NCBI GenBank assembly: GCA_023399375.1
Contig: JAEWPX010000073.1
Span: forward strand, 1-64,000
Source of the DNA: Pseudomonadota bacterium
Lineage (GTDB): Bacteria > Desulfobacterota > Desulfovibrionia > Desulfovibrionales > Desulfovibrionaceae
DNA: 64,000 nt
Direction: 5' to 3'
Under the pieces are notes generated by a model. It saw only the letters and a list, made by a program, of their open reading frames with translations, had not been told where the DNA came from and made no database searches. This document shows positions 1-10,067 of the stretch, in pieces (within the stretch, counting starts at the first letter, position 1; each line of letters begins with the position of its first letter). The position numbers and the translations under genes were made by a program.

Positions 1-172
1 CTCGCGCTCTCTCCTCCCAAAAACTTTTTATAGGGGGTTGGGTAGCCATATGAAGTCCCTACTGAGCATCGTTCAAGGGGGTTCGGGGGGGCCATGGTAT
101 GGTGGTCCCCCCGGCGGAGGAGTCCAGGGGAGGCAGCGCCTCCCTTGGCCGCCGGAGGCAACATCCCACAAG
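1..172 (-). repeat. Intergenic GC-rich repeat, copy 1
   Basis: Read on the minus strand, about 110-172 carries a GCCTCCGGCGGCC core followed by an imperfect GC-rich inverted repeat (AAGGGAGGCGCTGCCTCCCC) and CTGGACTCC. The same layout recurs on the plus strand at 21561-21615. Further along the minus strand, near 16-35, lies AAAAAGTTTTTGGGAGG, which I associate with the tail of this repeat type in Desulfovibrio-like genomes (recollection, not a search). The element overlaps the 3' end of the methyltransferase-like gene and encodes its last residues. The outer boundaries are approximate. Confidence 0.6.
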
Positions 173-943
173 TACCGCGCGCGTGACGGCGAGCAGGCCG
201 TGGTCGCGGTCGCGGTAGTCGGGGTGCAGGCGGCCCGCGACCAGGGCGAAGGCTTCGGGGTCGCTTTCGTAAAACGGCACCGTCACGTCGAAACCGGCGG
301 CGGTCAGGGCACTGATGTGGTCGTCGCAGCGCCAGGGGCCGCGATCGCCGGGCGCGGGCCGGCGTTTTCCGGCGCGGCCGGAAAGGAGCAGCCGGTGGTA
401 GGGATAGCGGGACAGCGGTTCGCGAAAATCCACCTGCTCCACGACGACGCCGCCGGGGCGCAGCAGCCGGCGCAAGGTCGCGGCCAGTTCGCGCGGATCG
501 CCGATGCCGGCCGGTGCGGCGATCACGGCGTCGAAAAAGGCGTCGGGAATGTCGGCCAGACGCGCGGCGCGCGCAACGGCGGTTGCATACTTCCCCTTGG
601 GATGCATGGTGGTCATGGCGGCCAAGTGTTTGGCGTCCGCGCCCACGTCGAAGCCGGGCCGGGGGTCGTGGCACACGGCGCGCGATGCGCCAAGCGCCGC
701 CAGGGCGTAGCCCGCGCCGTTGCTTGGGCCGCAGCCGACCACGAGCAGGCTGGCCCCGGGGATGGCGATGCCCTGCCGCGTGAGCTGCAGCACGGCGGCA
801 TCGACCAGGGCGAAGGGGTCCAGGGCCTGCGCGGGCTCCAGCCGGAACCGCGGGAGGACGCGGCCGAGGCGGGCGAAACGCTCCTCGCCGAGCAGCACGC
901 GCAAGCGGCGGGCGACGACGTAGCCGAGCAGGTCGCGGTCCAT
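59..943 (-). CDS. SAM-dependent methyltransferase-like protein
   Basis: This 294-residue protein has a class I methyltransferase layout. A motif-I-like glycine loop (VVGCGPSNGAG) lies at about residues 68-78, an acidic region around 92-104, and LRPGGVVVEQ at about 161-170 matches the strand-4/5 region that follows the SAM pocket. The substrate is unknown; the neighbours suggest a glycan or lipid intermediate. ATG at 943 lies 2 bp after the asnB stop, which is why I prefer it to a start at 991 inside asnB. From about residue 259 the sequence is encoded by the intergenic repeat (rich in Pro, Arg and Thr) and is probably not part of the fold. It appears to be the last gene of the long minus-strand cluster. 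Confidence 0.7.
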   Translation of the reverse strand: MDRDLLGYVVARRLRVLLGEERFARLGRVLPRFRLEPAQALDPFALVDAAVLQLTRQGIAIPGASLLVVGCGPSNGAGYALAALGASRAVCHDPRPGFDVGADAKHLAAMTTMHPKGKYATAVARAARLADIPDAFFDAVIAAPAGIGDPRELAATLRRLLRPGGVVVEQVDFREPLSRYPYHRLLLSGRAGKRRPAPGDRGPWRCDDHISALTAAGFDVTVPFYESDPEAFALVAGRLHPDYRDRDHGLLAVTRAVLVGCCLRRPREALPPLDSSAGGTTIPWPPRTPLNDAQ

Positions 944-945
944 GC

Positions 946-2808
946 TCACAGCCCCGAAAGCGCGGCGTGGCGCAGTACCCAGAGGTTCCACAGGAAAAGA
1001 CGGTGGTCTGCCCTGCCCTGGCGCTGCTCGCGGATGCGGTCCGCAACATAGCCGGCGTCGAGGGACGCCTCAAGAGGCGAAGCCTCGCCCATGGGCAGCA
1101 GCCCTTCCGCCAGCCAGCGGCCGACGGGCACGCCGAAGCCCTGCTTTTTGCGGTAGATGATGGGCTTTGGCAGCAGCGGCTCCAGGGCTTTTTTGAGGAT
1201 GTACTTGGTGGTGCCGTTTCTAAATTTGAAGCGGTGCGGGATGCGGCGCACATAGTCCGCCAGCTCGCTGTCGAGAAACGGCGCGCGCACTTCCAGGGAA
1301 TGCATCATGCCGGCGCGGTCGGTTTTGACCAGGATGTCGTCCTGCATATAGAGCCGCGTGTAGAACTCCATGGTCTTGTCCACCATGTCGCGCGACGGGC
1401 AGGCGTCGAAGACTTCGATCGCTTCGCTGTAGAGCTCCTCGGGGTCCACGGGCTCGCGAAAAAGCGCGGCGATGCCGTCCGGATCGAGCGGACCGAGCCA
1501 GACCGGATTCCAGAGCTTCGACGGATGCGAAAGGCCACGCAGGAAGCGGTTGATCTTAAACGACATGGCCATGTAGCCGTGGCCCACGGGCAGCCGCGCG
1601 GCTAAAAGCGCCAGGGCGGCGTGCAGGGGTTTCGGCGCAAGGCGGGAATAGCACTGCGCGGCGCGGATGGCCTTGAAAGGATCGTAGCCGGCGAAAAGCT
1701 CGTCCGCGCCGTCGCCGCCAAGGGCCACGGTGACGTGGCTGCGCGTCTCGCGACATAAAAGCGCCGTGGGGATGAGCGACACGTCGCCCATGGGCTCGTC
1801 GAGGCGGCTGACGATGTCGGGCATGAGCGCCAGGGCGTCGCCCAGGGTCAGCGTGGACACGTGGTGCGCGACGCGGCAGCAGGCCGCGGCCTCGCGCGCC
1901 TTGCCCGATTCGTCGAAGGCCGGATCGTCGAAGCCGATGGAAAAGGCGGCCACATCCGGGGCGTGACGCGCGGCCAGGGCGGTCACGGCCGAGGAATCGA
2001 CGCCGCCGGAAAGAAACACCCCGAGCGGCACGTCGCTCATGAGCCGCCTGGCCACGGCCGCGTCGAGCAGTTCCAGGACGCGCGCCGCCATGCGCGCTTC
2101 GCCCGCCGCGACAAGGGATTCGTCCGGCTCCAGGCAAAACGACCACCAGTGGCGTTTGGCGACCGCGCCGCCGCGCACGGTAACGAGCAGGCTTTCGCCG
2201 CCCGCGAGCTTGTGCGTGCCGGCATAGAGGGCGTGCGGCGCGGGGATGAAGCCGTAGGCGAAATACTTGCGAAGCGCCGCGTGTGAAACCGTCGCCCCGA
2301 CCAGGGAGGGATGCGCGACCAAAGCGGAAAGCTCGGAGGCGAAAGCGAAAAAGCCGGGCCGCGCGGCATAGAAAAAGGGCTTCTTGCCGAAGCGGTCGCG
2401 GCAGCAAAAAAGCGTACCGCGGCGCTTGTCGTAAAGGGCGAAGGCCCACATGCCGCTCAAATGCTCGGGCAGTTCCTCGCCCCACTCGCGCCAGCCGTGG
2501 AGCAGGACCTCGGTGTCGCTGTGGTCGGTAGCGAAGCGGTGGCCGCGCGCCTCGAGCCGGCTGCGCAGGGCCTCGTGGTTGTAGATCTCGCCGTTGTAGG
2601 TGACAACAAGGTCGCCGTCGGCCGTGGCCATGGGCTGGCGGCCGCCTTCGAGGTCGATGATGGCGAGACGACGATGGGCCAGATGCACGCCGGCGGCCGG
2701 GTCGGCGTAGACGCCCTCCCCGTCCGGGCCGCGCCGGGAAAGCCGCGCGTTCATGGCGGCAAGCGCCGCCGCGTCCCCGGGGCCGAGAAAACCGCAGATG
2801 CCGCACAC
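946..2808 (-). CDS. asnB: Asparagine synthase (glutamine-hydrolysing)
   Basis: This 620-residue protein amidates a carboxylate, classically aspartate to asparagine, using ATP and glutamine. The N-terminal class II glutaminase domain starts MCGICG with the nucleophile Cys2; RRGPDG (25-30) and YNGEIYN (71-77) are the usual glutamine-site motifs. The C-terminal synthetase domain carries the PP-loop SGGVDSS at 267-273. The start codon is GTG at 2808, fixed by the need for Cys2. The gene lies between a GT2 and a methyltransferase-like gene in a surface-product cluster, so, as for other AsnB paralogues in such clusters, the real substrate may be a sugar acid or amino-acid decoration rather than free aspartate (inference). 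Confidence 0.92.
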   Translation of the reverse strand: MCGICGFLGPGDAAALAAMNARLSRRGPDGEGVYADPAAGVHLAHRRLAIIDLEGGRQPMATADGDLVVTYNGEIYNHEALRSRLEARGHRFATDHSDTEVLLHGWREWGEELPEHLSGMWAFALYDKRRGTLFCCRDRFGKKPFFYAARPGFFAFASELSALVAHPSLVGATVSHAALRKYFAYGFIPAPHALYAGTHKLAGGESLLVTVRGGAVAKRHWWSFCLEPDESLVAAGEARMAARVLELLDAAVARRLMSDVPLGVFLSGGVDSSAVTALAARHAPDVAAFSIGFDDPAFDESGKAREAAACCRVAHHVSTLTLGDALALMPDIVSRLDEPMGDVSLIPTALLCRETRSHVTVALGGDGADELFAGYDPFKAIRAAQCYSRLAPKPLHAALALLAARLPVGHGYMAMSFKINRFLRGLSHPSKLWNPVWLGPLDPDGIAALFREPVDPEELYSEAIEVFDACPSRDMVDKTMEFYTRLYMQDDILVKTDRAGMMHSLEVRAPFLDSELADYVRRIPHRFKFRNGTTKYILKKALEPLLPKPIIYRKKQGFGVPVGRWLAEGLLPMGEASPLEASLDAGYVADRIREQRQGRADHRLFLWNLWVLRHAALSGL

Positions 2809-2907
2809 GGCCTAGCGCCCCCCGCCTGCCCGGCGCGTCCGCGCCGGGCGTCGGTCAGACGTCGTCATGCTGGACAAGGCGGCAGATTCCCGCACGTGAG
2901 GCCCCCT

Positions 2908-3864
<957 letters not shown>

Positions 3865-3910
3865 GACTTACGACCTTGGCGATTGGGCGTTGCAGGCACG
3901 CGGCGGCATT

Positions 3911-5581
3911 TTACGGTGCGGCGGCCGGCGCTTTTTCTGCCAGCAGCGGCCGCAGGTCCACCAGGCGCACGCCGGGCTCGGGGCTGGTATAGGGGAATTT
4001 CGCCGCGTCGAGAAGGGCGAATTTGCCGGGCGTGGCGGCAAGGGCCACGATGCGGGCGTCGAAGGGCGCGAAAAGCGGCCCCTTGACTGCGGCCCCGGGC
4101 GTCAGGTCGGCCTCGCGCACGACCATGTGCGTGACGCCGTAGGCCCTGGCGAAATCGAGCACCATGGCCGGATCCTTGGCGTAATAGGCCTCGGCCTGAT
4201 GCGCCAGGCGCGGGTAGTACATGCCCCAGTAGCCCGTGCTCCAGGGGTGGGCCAGCTCGTAGGAAGCCACGACATTGCGCCGGCCGAAGGTGAGCACGTT
4301 GTCGAGGAGCTTGGGATTGCCGGCAAGGAGCGCGTCCTTGGGCAGACGCGCCACGGCCGCGTAGAGCGGCGCGTCCGCGCGGTAGTCGTAAAGTCCCGCG
4401 CCGCTTAAACGCCACATGCCAAGGGCCAGGGCCCCGAGGCACAAGGCGACCCGCCCGGCCGGCAAGGCCAAGGGCCGCGCCAGGGCGTGGCGCAGCGCCA
4501 CGGCCAGTCCCAGGGCATAGAGCAGATTGATGGTATAGGCGATGTAGCGGTCGGGCACGAAGAGCTTGAGCGCGACGATGCGCGCCAGTACGTACAGGAG
4601 CAGCGACCCGACCAGCAGCGCTGCCGCCTGCCGCCCGGCCCGGGAGGAAAGCTGCGGCCACGGCGCGCGGCGAAAGCCGATAATGAGAAACGGCAACAAC
4701 GCGACGAGGCTCACGATGCCGGCGAAAAGGCCGATGTCGAGAAAGAGGCCGATACTTTCGAACGGCCAATAGACCAGATCGAAAAAGGGATTGGGCAGGG
4801 GGTAGAGTTCCAGGCGACCGGCCGCGGAAAATTCCGGGGCGGCGGCCAGGGCCTCGCGCCCGACGAGGGGGCCGAACCCGGCCGTGGTCAGGCTGTGGTT
4901 GAAGACCCAGACCAGGGCGGCGGCGGCAAGAAGCGCCGCGCCGTGCCAGGGCCGCGCCGGAAACACTCCGGCATCCCGGTCCGTGATGCGGGCCCAAAAC
5001 GCGTCGCAGCAGGCGCAAAAGGCGCACAGCACGGCGATGTAGGGAATGAAAAGCGCCTGCGCGAGCAGGGAAAGCGCCATGCCAAGGCCGCTGCGGCGCA
5101 CCCAGGCGAGAAAGAAGAGCGCCAGAAGAGGCGGCGCAAAGGAACGCGACAAGCCGCCGGAGATGTTTTTCAGAAAATACGGCAGGCAGCAGGCCATGGC
5201 CGCGCAGAAAAAGCCCAGCATGCGGCCTTCGAGCGCCGCGCCGATGCCGTATAAGGCCACGGACAGCACGACAAACAGGCCCCCGGTCAGCCATTTGGAA
5301 AATGTCAAAGGATCGAGGCCGCAACCCTTGGCAACGGCGAAATACAGGGCCTTGAGCGCCGGCGGCACGTAGGCTGCGGCATAGTCGCCGAGCAGGTCCG
5401 CCGGGTACAGGGAAGAATCGAGCCAGCGGGCCATCCAGTAGAGCTGCTGGCGCACGTCGTCGTTGACGACAAAAGGCGAGGTCAGCCCCAGGCGATGGGC
5501 GACGAGGAAGACGGTCAGGGCGCACAGCGCGACGGCGAACCAGTCGCGCCGCAGCGCCGGCCCGTCAGATGTTGCGGTCAT
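3911..5581 (-). CDS. Multi-pass membrane protein, GT-C-like
   Basis: This 556-residue protein has roughly ten hydrophobic segments in its first 400 residues and a more polar C-terminal part of about 150 residues. An early acidic pair (VVNDDVRQQ, about 39-47) sits in the first extracytoplasmic loop, where GT-C glycosyltransferases place catalytic acidic residues. Together with the adjacent DPM-like GT2 this suggests a glycosyltransferase using a polyprenyl-linked donor, but I do not recognise a named family. Its first 17 bp overlap the end of the GNAT-like gene, indicating translational coupling. Confidence 0.6.
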   Translation of the reverse strand: MTATSDGPALRRDWFAVALCALTVFLVAHRLGLTSPFVVNDDVRQQLYWMARWLDSSLYPADLLGDYAAAYVPPALKALYFAVAKGCGLDPLTFSKWLTGGLFVVLSVALYGIGAALEGRMLGFFCAAMACCLPYFLKNISGGLSRSFAPPLLALFFLAWVRRSGLGMALSLLAQALFIPYIAVLCAFCACCDAFWARITDRDAGVFPARPWHGAALLAAAALVWVFNHSLTTAGFGPLVGREALAAAPEFSAAGRLELYPLPNPFFDLVYWPFESIGLFLDIGLFAGIVSLVALLPFLIIGFRRAPWPQLSSRAGRQAAALLVGSLLLYVLARIVALKLFVPDRYIAYTINLLYALGLAVALRHALARPLALPAGRVALCLGALALGMWRLSGAGLYDYRADAPLYAAVARLPKDALLAGNPKLLDNVLTFGRRNVVASYELAHPWSTGYWGMYYPRLAHQAEAYYAKDPAMVLDFARAYGVTHMVVREADLTPGAAVKGPLFAPFDARIVALAATPGKFALLDAAKFPYTSPEPGVRLVDLRPLLAEKAPAAAP

Positions 5582-6704
5582 AGAGCCGGAAGATCTTGTA
5601 CCGCTCGCCGCCGTAGTCGAGCAGCGTCTTGTTCCACTGTTCCAGGGACTCCGGGATCAGGGAGCAGTCGCAGTATTCCATCTTGGGATGGTTTTCGAGA
5701 AAGTTGACGATGATGTTGAGGATGATGGCGTGGTGCAGGCGCTTCCACTGGTGGGACTTGGCCACGCCCATGATGATGGCGCGGCAGTGGGTGAGCGGGC
5801 GCACGCGGCAGTCCCAGAGCAGCCGGAGCTTTTGCCACAGGCCGAACTTGCCGTTGAACTTCTTCACCGAGCGGTTCATGTCCGGGGAGACGACGGAAAA
5901 GGCCACGATGTCGTCGCCGTCGAGGATCATGCTCTCGAGGTCGGGGCGCACCAGGGGCTGCAACGTGACGAAAATGTCCTGGAACTGGCGGTCGGTGAGG
6001 GGAATATGGCCCCAGTTCTTGCCCCAGATGTCGTTGAAGAGCTCCTTGATCTGCGGCCCGCGTTTGGCGAAGTCCTTGCGTTCGATGGGCAGGATACTGC
6101 ACTTCTGCCGCGTGAGAATAGCATCACGCATCTTGGCCATCTTCTTCGCGTCCATGCCCGGCTTCCAGCTGATGCGGTAGGCGTACCAGTCGAAGGTCTT
6201 GGCAAAACCCCAGGAGGTGACGAGGTCTTCGTAGTAGGTCGGGTTGTGCGTCTGCATCATGGACGGCGGGCTGTCGTAGCCGTACACGAGCAGGCCCACT
6301 TCGTCGTAGATGGAAAAGGAGAGCGGCCCGAGAATCCGGGTCTTGCCGCGCGCGCGCACCCAGGCGGCCGCAGCGTCGAACAGGGCGTGGGCGGTCTCGC
6401 GGTTGTTCTCGCACTCGAAGAAGCCGAAAAAGCCGGTCCCGGCGTCGTGGTGCTTCTCGTAGAGGCCGTTGACCTGGGCGCTGATGCGGCCGACGATGCG
6501 CCCCCCCCGGCGCGCGAGGAAGTATTCGGCCTGTCCGAACTCGAAAAACGGCCCTTTGTCCCGATCCAGGAATTCCCGCTGCATGGGAATAAGCGGCGGC
6601 ACCCACAACGGGTCATCGCGGTAGATTTCCCAGGCGTAGCGGATGAAGGCGTCCAGATCGGCCTGATCGGCCACAGGCGCGATGACGAGAGTGGAATCGC
6701 TCAT
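5565..6704 (-). CDS. GNAT-fold putative N-acyltransferase
   Basis: This 379-residue protein belongs to a widespread, mostly unnamed bacterial family with a GNAT-like core. Typical family blocks are YRDDPLWVPPL near residue 28, an FFGFFEC block near 94 and a GPLSFSIYDEVGLLV block near 126. The usual role of GNAT folds is acyl transfer from acyl-CoA or acyl-ACP to an amine. It lies 13 bp after the membrane-fusion gene and overlaps the next gene by 17 bp, so it is firmly in the exporter operon. With the alpha-oxoamine synthase upstream it could N-acylate an amino-ketone or amino-alcohol lipid; that link is inference. No signal peptide or membrane segment is visible. Confidence 0.6.
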   Translation of the reverse strand: MSDSTLVIAPVADQADLDAFIRYAWEIYRDDPLWVPPLIPMQREFLDRDKGPFFEFGQAEYFLARRGGRIVGRISAQVNGLYEKHHDAGTGFFGFFECENNRETAHALFDAAAAWVRARGKTRILGPLSFSIYDEVGLLVYGYDSPPSMMQTHNPTYYEDLVTSWGFAKTFDWYAYRISWKPGMDAKKMAKMRDAILTRQKCSILPIERKDFAKRGPQIKELFNDIWGKNWGHIPLTDRQFQDIFVTLQPLVRPDLESMILDGDDIVAFSVVSPDMNRSVKKFNGKFGLWQKLRLLWDCRVRPLTHCRAIIMGVAKSHQWKRLHHAIILNIIVNFLENHPKMEYCDCSLIPESLEQWNKTLLDYGGERYKIFRLYDRNI

Positions 6705-6717
6705 GACGAAAGCCCGA

Positions 6718-7668
6718 TCACTTTTCGGGCTGGATGATGATCTGCCCCTTGAGGCCTTCCTTGAGTTCGAGACCCGGGTTGGGGATGGTCAACTCCACTT
6801 CGTAGTAGGAAGGCTGCTGCAACGCCGCAGGCATGGGCGCCCAGGGGATGCGCGACACCGAAGCGGCGAACTTCTTGCCGGGAATGGAGTCGAAGGTGAC
6901 CGTGGCCGCCATGTTCTCCTTGAGCTTTTGCGCCTCGATCTCGTGGACCTGAGCCCGGATGATCATCGGGTCCAGGGTGCCGACCTGGAAAAGTTCCGCT
7001 TCCTTGGCCAGCTTGACGCCGTTCCGCAGCTCCGGGTTCATCCACATCACGAAGCCGTCGATCGGCGCCTTGATGATGCCATCCTTGGGCACCTTGCCGA
7101 TGCCCGCGCCCTTGCCGAAACGGTCCTCGGCCAGCTCCACGCGGTCGTTGAGGATCTCCCTGGTCAAGGCGAGCTGCTCGGTTATCGAAATCTTATCCTT
7201 GCGGAACACCTCGATTTCCTTGGCGTTCATGGCGATGGACTGCTGGGAGGCCATGTTGCGCTGGCTCATGGCGGCTAGCTCTTTGGACTTGGCGGTCAGG
7301 CGGTCGATCTCCTTGTCCGCTTCGGCGAGCTTGTGTTCGAGTTCCTTGATGTTGGCGGGCGAGAGTTTGGTCTTCTCGTCCATCCGCGTCTCAAGGGGGA
7401 TCTCGTAGGTGGCCAGCACCTCGTTTTTCTTGACCTTCTGGCCGATGCGCCCGGAGAGTGCGGTGATCTTGGCGTTATACGGCAAGAAGACCGACAGTTT
7501 GACCGGACTGTAGAGCTTGCCGGAGAAATTGATCTCCGTAGGCCGGAAGGAGGCGGGCGTTGCGGGCTGTTCGGCGGCAGGCGCGGCAGGCTTGTCCTGG
7601 GCCGCGCACGGGAACGCGGCGGCCGCGACGAGGCAACCGGCGGCCGCAAGCGAGGCGAAAAACCGCAT
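6718..7668 (-). CDS. Periplasmic membrane-fusion protein of tripartite exporter
   Basis: This 316-residue HlyD/MacA/AcrA-like adaptor would bridge the inner-membrane ABC transporter and the TolC-like channel. An N-terminal signal peptide (about residues 1-24, ending PCAAQ) is followed by a lipoyl half-motif (VKKNEVLATYE), a coiled-coil hairpin (about 120-195) rich in Lys, Glu and Ala, the returning lipoyl half (APIDGFVMW) and a beta-barrel part (about 230-310). Its ATG at 7668 directly abuts the stop of the TolC-like gene, so the two are translationally coupled. It is clearly related to the fusion protein at 28614-29642: both share VHEI-AQKLK and QPS-YE blocks. Confidence 0.87.
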   Translation of the reverse strand: MRFFASLAAAGCLVAAAAFPCAAQDKPAAPAAEQPATPASFRPTEINFSGKLYSPVKLSVFLPYNAKITALSGRIGQKVKKNEVLATYEIPLETRMDEKTKLSPANIKELEHKLAEADKEIDRLTAKSKELAAMSQRNMASQQSIAMNAKEIEVFRKDKISITEQLALTREILNDRVELAEDRFGKGAGIGKVPKDGIIKAPIDGFVMWMNPELRNGVKLAKEAELFQVGTLDPMIIRAQVHEIEAQKLKENMAATVTFDSIPGKKFAASVSRIPWAPMPAALQQPSYYEVELTIPNPGLELKEGLKGQIIIQPEK

Positions 7669-9342
7669 CTAGTTGTTCTCCATGACGCTGGCGTTGATGT
7701 AACGGTCCTGGAAGTCGCCGGAGATGCTGCGCACGCTCAGCATGGCGACGTCCCGGTCGTACAGCTTGAGCAGCAGGGTCTGGCGGCTGTCGAGGTAATC
7801 GGCCATGGCCTTGACGATGGCGTCGTATTCGGCCTGGCCTGAATCGTAACGGAACTGGGCCTGCTGGGTGGTGAGCTTTTGCAGCTCCATCGAGGACTCG
7901 GCCAGCTTGACGTCGGAATTGGCGCCCCGCAGTTTGGCCAGGGCCTGCTGGAACTCGCTCATGACGGAAAACTCGATGTTGCGCCCCTCGACGTTGAGCT
8001 GGGCCATCTTCTTGTACTGCCGGCTCACGTCGCGCCCTTTCGTCCACCAGTCGAAGGGGAAATTGAGCGTCAGGTTGGGGTACATGAAAGGCAACGATGT
8101 CGTATCGTCCTTGTAGGACGTATTGTTGAGCGTGGAAACCGAAGTGAAGCCGAAGGAGAAGGTCGGAAGAAAATGGATGTAGGACAGGGCGATGTTCTTG
8201 CGCTGCAGCGACTTTTCGTATTCGTGGATACGCAGCTTGAAGGAGTGCTTGCGCAGGGATTCGTCGCTCACGTTGGCCGGGTTGAAATCCTCGAGCACCT
8301 GCTGCGAGGCGCGCTTCAAGTCCACGTTGACCTTTTGGACAAAGGGCACGCCCATGATGAATTTGAGTTCGTCGAGCAGCACGGATTTGGTGGTCTGCAT
8401 CTTCTCGGCCTCGGCCTTGGCCAAGCCGACCCGCGTTTCGGCGATGCGCACGTCGAGCTGGGCGCCCTGGCCGAGCCCGGTCTTGGTCTTGGCGTACTCG
8501 AGGTTCTTGGCGGCCAGATCCTCTTTCTCCTTGGCGAGGCTGATCATGGATTCGGTCATGCCGAGCTGGAGAAAGGTGGTGCCCAGACGCAGCAGCCCCT
8601 GGTCGATGACCTTGAGGTGGGAAAGCACGGCGATGTTGACGAGCTCTTTTTTCGCCTGCACCTCGAAGGCAGTCAGCAGCGGGTTCCAGGCCCCGGTGGT
8701 GAAATTCAGATCATACGTCTTGCGGTTACGGTTGTTGGAGTTGCCCGCGTAGACCGCATTGGCCGCACTGATGGAGTTGGACAGGTTCTGGGTCGCATCC
8801 GAGGAGGCGTTGTTGAACACGGACTGGTAGGCGCTGGAGGCGACCGTGTTCTTGTACTCGGGCAGGCGCAGATAGAACGTGGTGCTAAGGACGATGGTGG
8901 GGATGTACTGGGAGTAGGCGTCCCCCACGTCCAGGCGCTTGGATTCGATCTCGATGGAGCTTTTGGTCAAAAGCGGCGACTGGGCCAGGGCCACGCGCAC
9001 GCATTCCTGGAAGTCGGCGGGCGAACGCACGGTGGTCGTGCCCAGGGCGAGCGAGGACGAGGCTTTGGCGAAGCTCGGGGCCGGTTCGTCCGCGGCGGCC
9101 TTGGAGGCCGACTCGGGCGCGCTCGCCGCAGGAGCGGGCGCGGGCGCGGTCCCGGCAGGGCTTTTCACCTTGTCCTTGGTGTAACGGTCCGCCGGACCCG
9201 CCACGGCAAGGCCGGCCGATATCGCCAGCACCAGAAAAAACACCGCCGCCTGCAACAGGCGGGCCGCCTTCCCGGTCGCAGCTCGGGCGGCGACGCCTCC
9301 CCCGGTCGTCTCCCCCCATCCGCTGGTCAAATGCCTGGCCAT
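7669..9342 (-). CDS. TolC-family outer-membrane efflux protein
   Basis: This protein of 557 residues forms the outer-membrane and periplasmic tunnel of the exporter. ATG at 9342 is preceded by GGGGAGGAGCGC, a strong ribosome binding site, and lies 20 bp after the ATPase stop; an upstream in-frame start at 9408 would run into the ATPase gene. A hydrophobic signal segment sits at about residues 29-46, unusually far in. An Ala/Pro/Ser-rich linker follows, then two long helical repeats with the paired pattern of TolC proteins, including an ALAQSPLL block (first repeat) and a YDSGQAEYDA block (second repeat). The substrate is not evident. Confidence 0.85.
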   Translation of the reverse strand: MARHLTSGWGETTGGGVAARAATGKAARLLQAAVFFLVLAISAGLAVAGPADRYTKDKVKSPAGTAPAPAPAASAPESASKAAADEPAPSFAKASSSLALGTTTVRSPADFQECVRVALAQSPLLTKSSIEIESKRLDVGDAYSQYIPTIVLSTTFYLRLPEYKNTVASSAYQSVFNNASSDATQNLSNSISAANAVYAGNSNNRNRKTYDLNFTTGAWNPLLTAFEVQAKKELVNIAVLSHLKVIDQGLLRLGTTFLQLGMTESMISLAKEKEDLAAKNLEYAKTKTGLGQGAQLDVRIAETRVGLAKAEAEKMQTTKSVLLDELKFIMGVPFVQKVNVDLKRASQQVLEDFNPANVSDESLRKHSFKLRIHEYEKSLQRKNIALSYIHFLPTFSFGFTSVSTLNNTSYKDDTTSLPFMYPNLTLNFPFDWWTKGRDVSRQYKKMAQLNVEGRNIEFSVMSEFQQALAKLRGANSDVKLAESSMELQKLTTQQAQFRYDSGQAEYDAIVKAMADYLDSRQTLLLKLYDRDVAMLSVRSISGDFQDRYINASVMENN

Positions 9343-9362
9343 GCGCTCCTCCCCGTCGAGCG

Positions 9363-10067
9363 TTAACCGTTCAGATAGCCATCCGTCAGGACGCATTTTC
9401 TCGTGCAATGCTCGGCCGTCATGCCGTCGTGGGTAACCACGACCATGGCCGTGCGCGCTTCTTCCGTAATCTTCGTGAAGTACTCCAATACACGCAGGCT
9501 GTTTTCCCGGTCAAGCTGCCCGGTGGGCTCGTCCGCCAAAATAAACTCCGGCTCATTGACCAGCGCCCTGGCAATGGACACCCGCTGCCGCTCGCCGCCC
9601 GACAGGCGGTTGGAGGGCTGATGGATGCGGTGGTCCAGATTGACCATGCTGAGCGCTTCCTTGATGCGGTCGGGCCGGTCCCGGCGGCGCACGCCGGCGT
9701 AGATCAGCGGCAGCTCCAGGTTTTCGTACACCGTGGAGTTTTCAAGAAGATCGCATGTCTGAAAAACGAAGCCGAGCATCTCCCGGCGAAAGATCGCCTG
9801 TTGGTCGCGGCTTAGGGAAAGCACGTCCACGCCCGCCACCTTGTAGCCGCCGGTGGAGGGCGGCTGGAACAGCCCCAGGATGAAAAGGAGCGTGGACTTG
9901 CCCGATCCCGACGGGCCCATGACCGCCACCATCTCGCCCCGGCGCACGTGCAGGTTCACGTCCTTGAGCACGCGGATCGGCTCGAGCCCGGAGTTGTAGG
10001 TCTTGGTCAACCCGTTGATGTCGATGACAAGCTCGTTGTCGTCGAACGCGGCGGTCTGGTTACTCAT
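9363..10067 (-). CDS. ABC transporter ATPase, MacB/LolD type
   Basis: This 234-residue ATPase powers the FtsX-type permease encoded just upstream. Walker A GPSGSGKST is at 51-59, the signature LSGGERQ at 155-161 and Walker B ILADEP at 176-181, all intact. The ATG at 10067 overlaps the permease stop by 8 bp (ATGAGTAA), typical of coupled LolD/MacB-like pairs; an upstream start at 10079 is possible but lacks a better ribosome binding site. MacB/LolD ATPases drive mechanotransmission exporters that pull periplasmic or inner-membrane lipidic substrates outward rather than classic importers (family knowledge). Confidence 0.92.
   Translation of the reverse strand: MSNQTAAFDDNELVIDINGLTKTYNSGLEPIRVLKDVNLHVRRGEMVAVMGPSGSGKSTLLFILGLFQPPSTGGYKVAGVDVLSLSRDQQAIFRREMLGFVFQTCDLLENSTVYENLELPLIYAGVRRRDRPDRIKEALSMVNLDHRIHQPSNRLSGGERQRVSIARALVNEPEFILADEPTGQLDRENSLRVLEYFTKITEEARTAMVVVTHDGMTAEHCTRKCVLTDGYLNG

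Noticed and set aside
7879..9366. 495-codon plus-strand frame
   Set aside because: Shadow of the TolC-like gene on the other strand.
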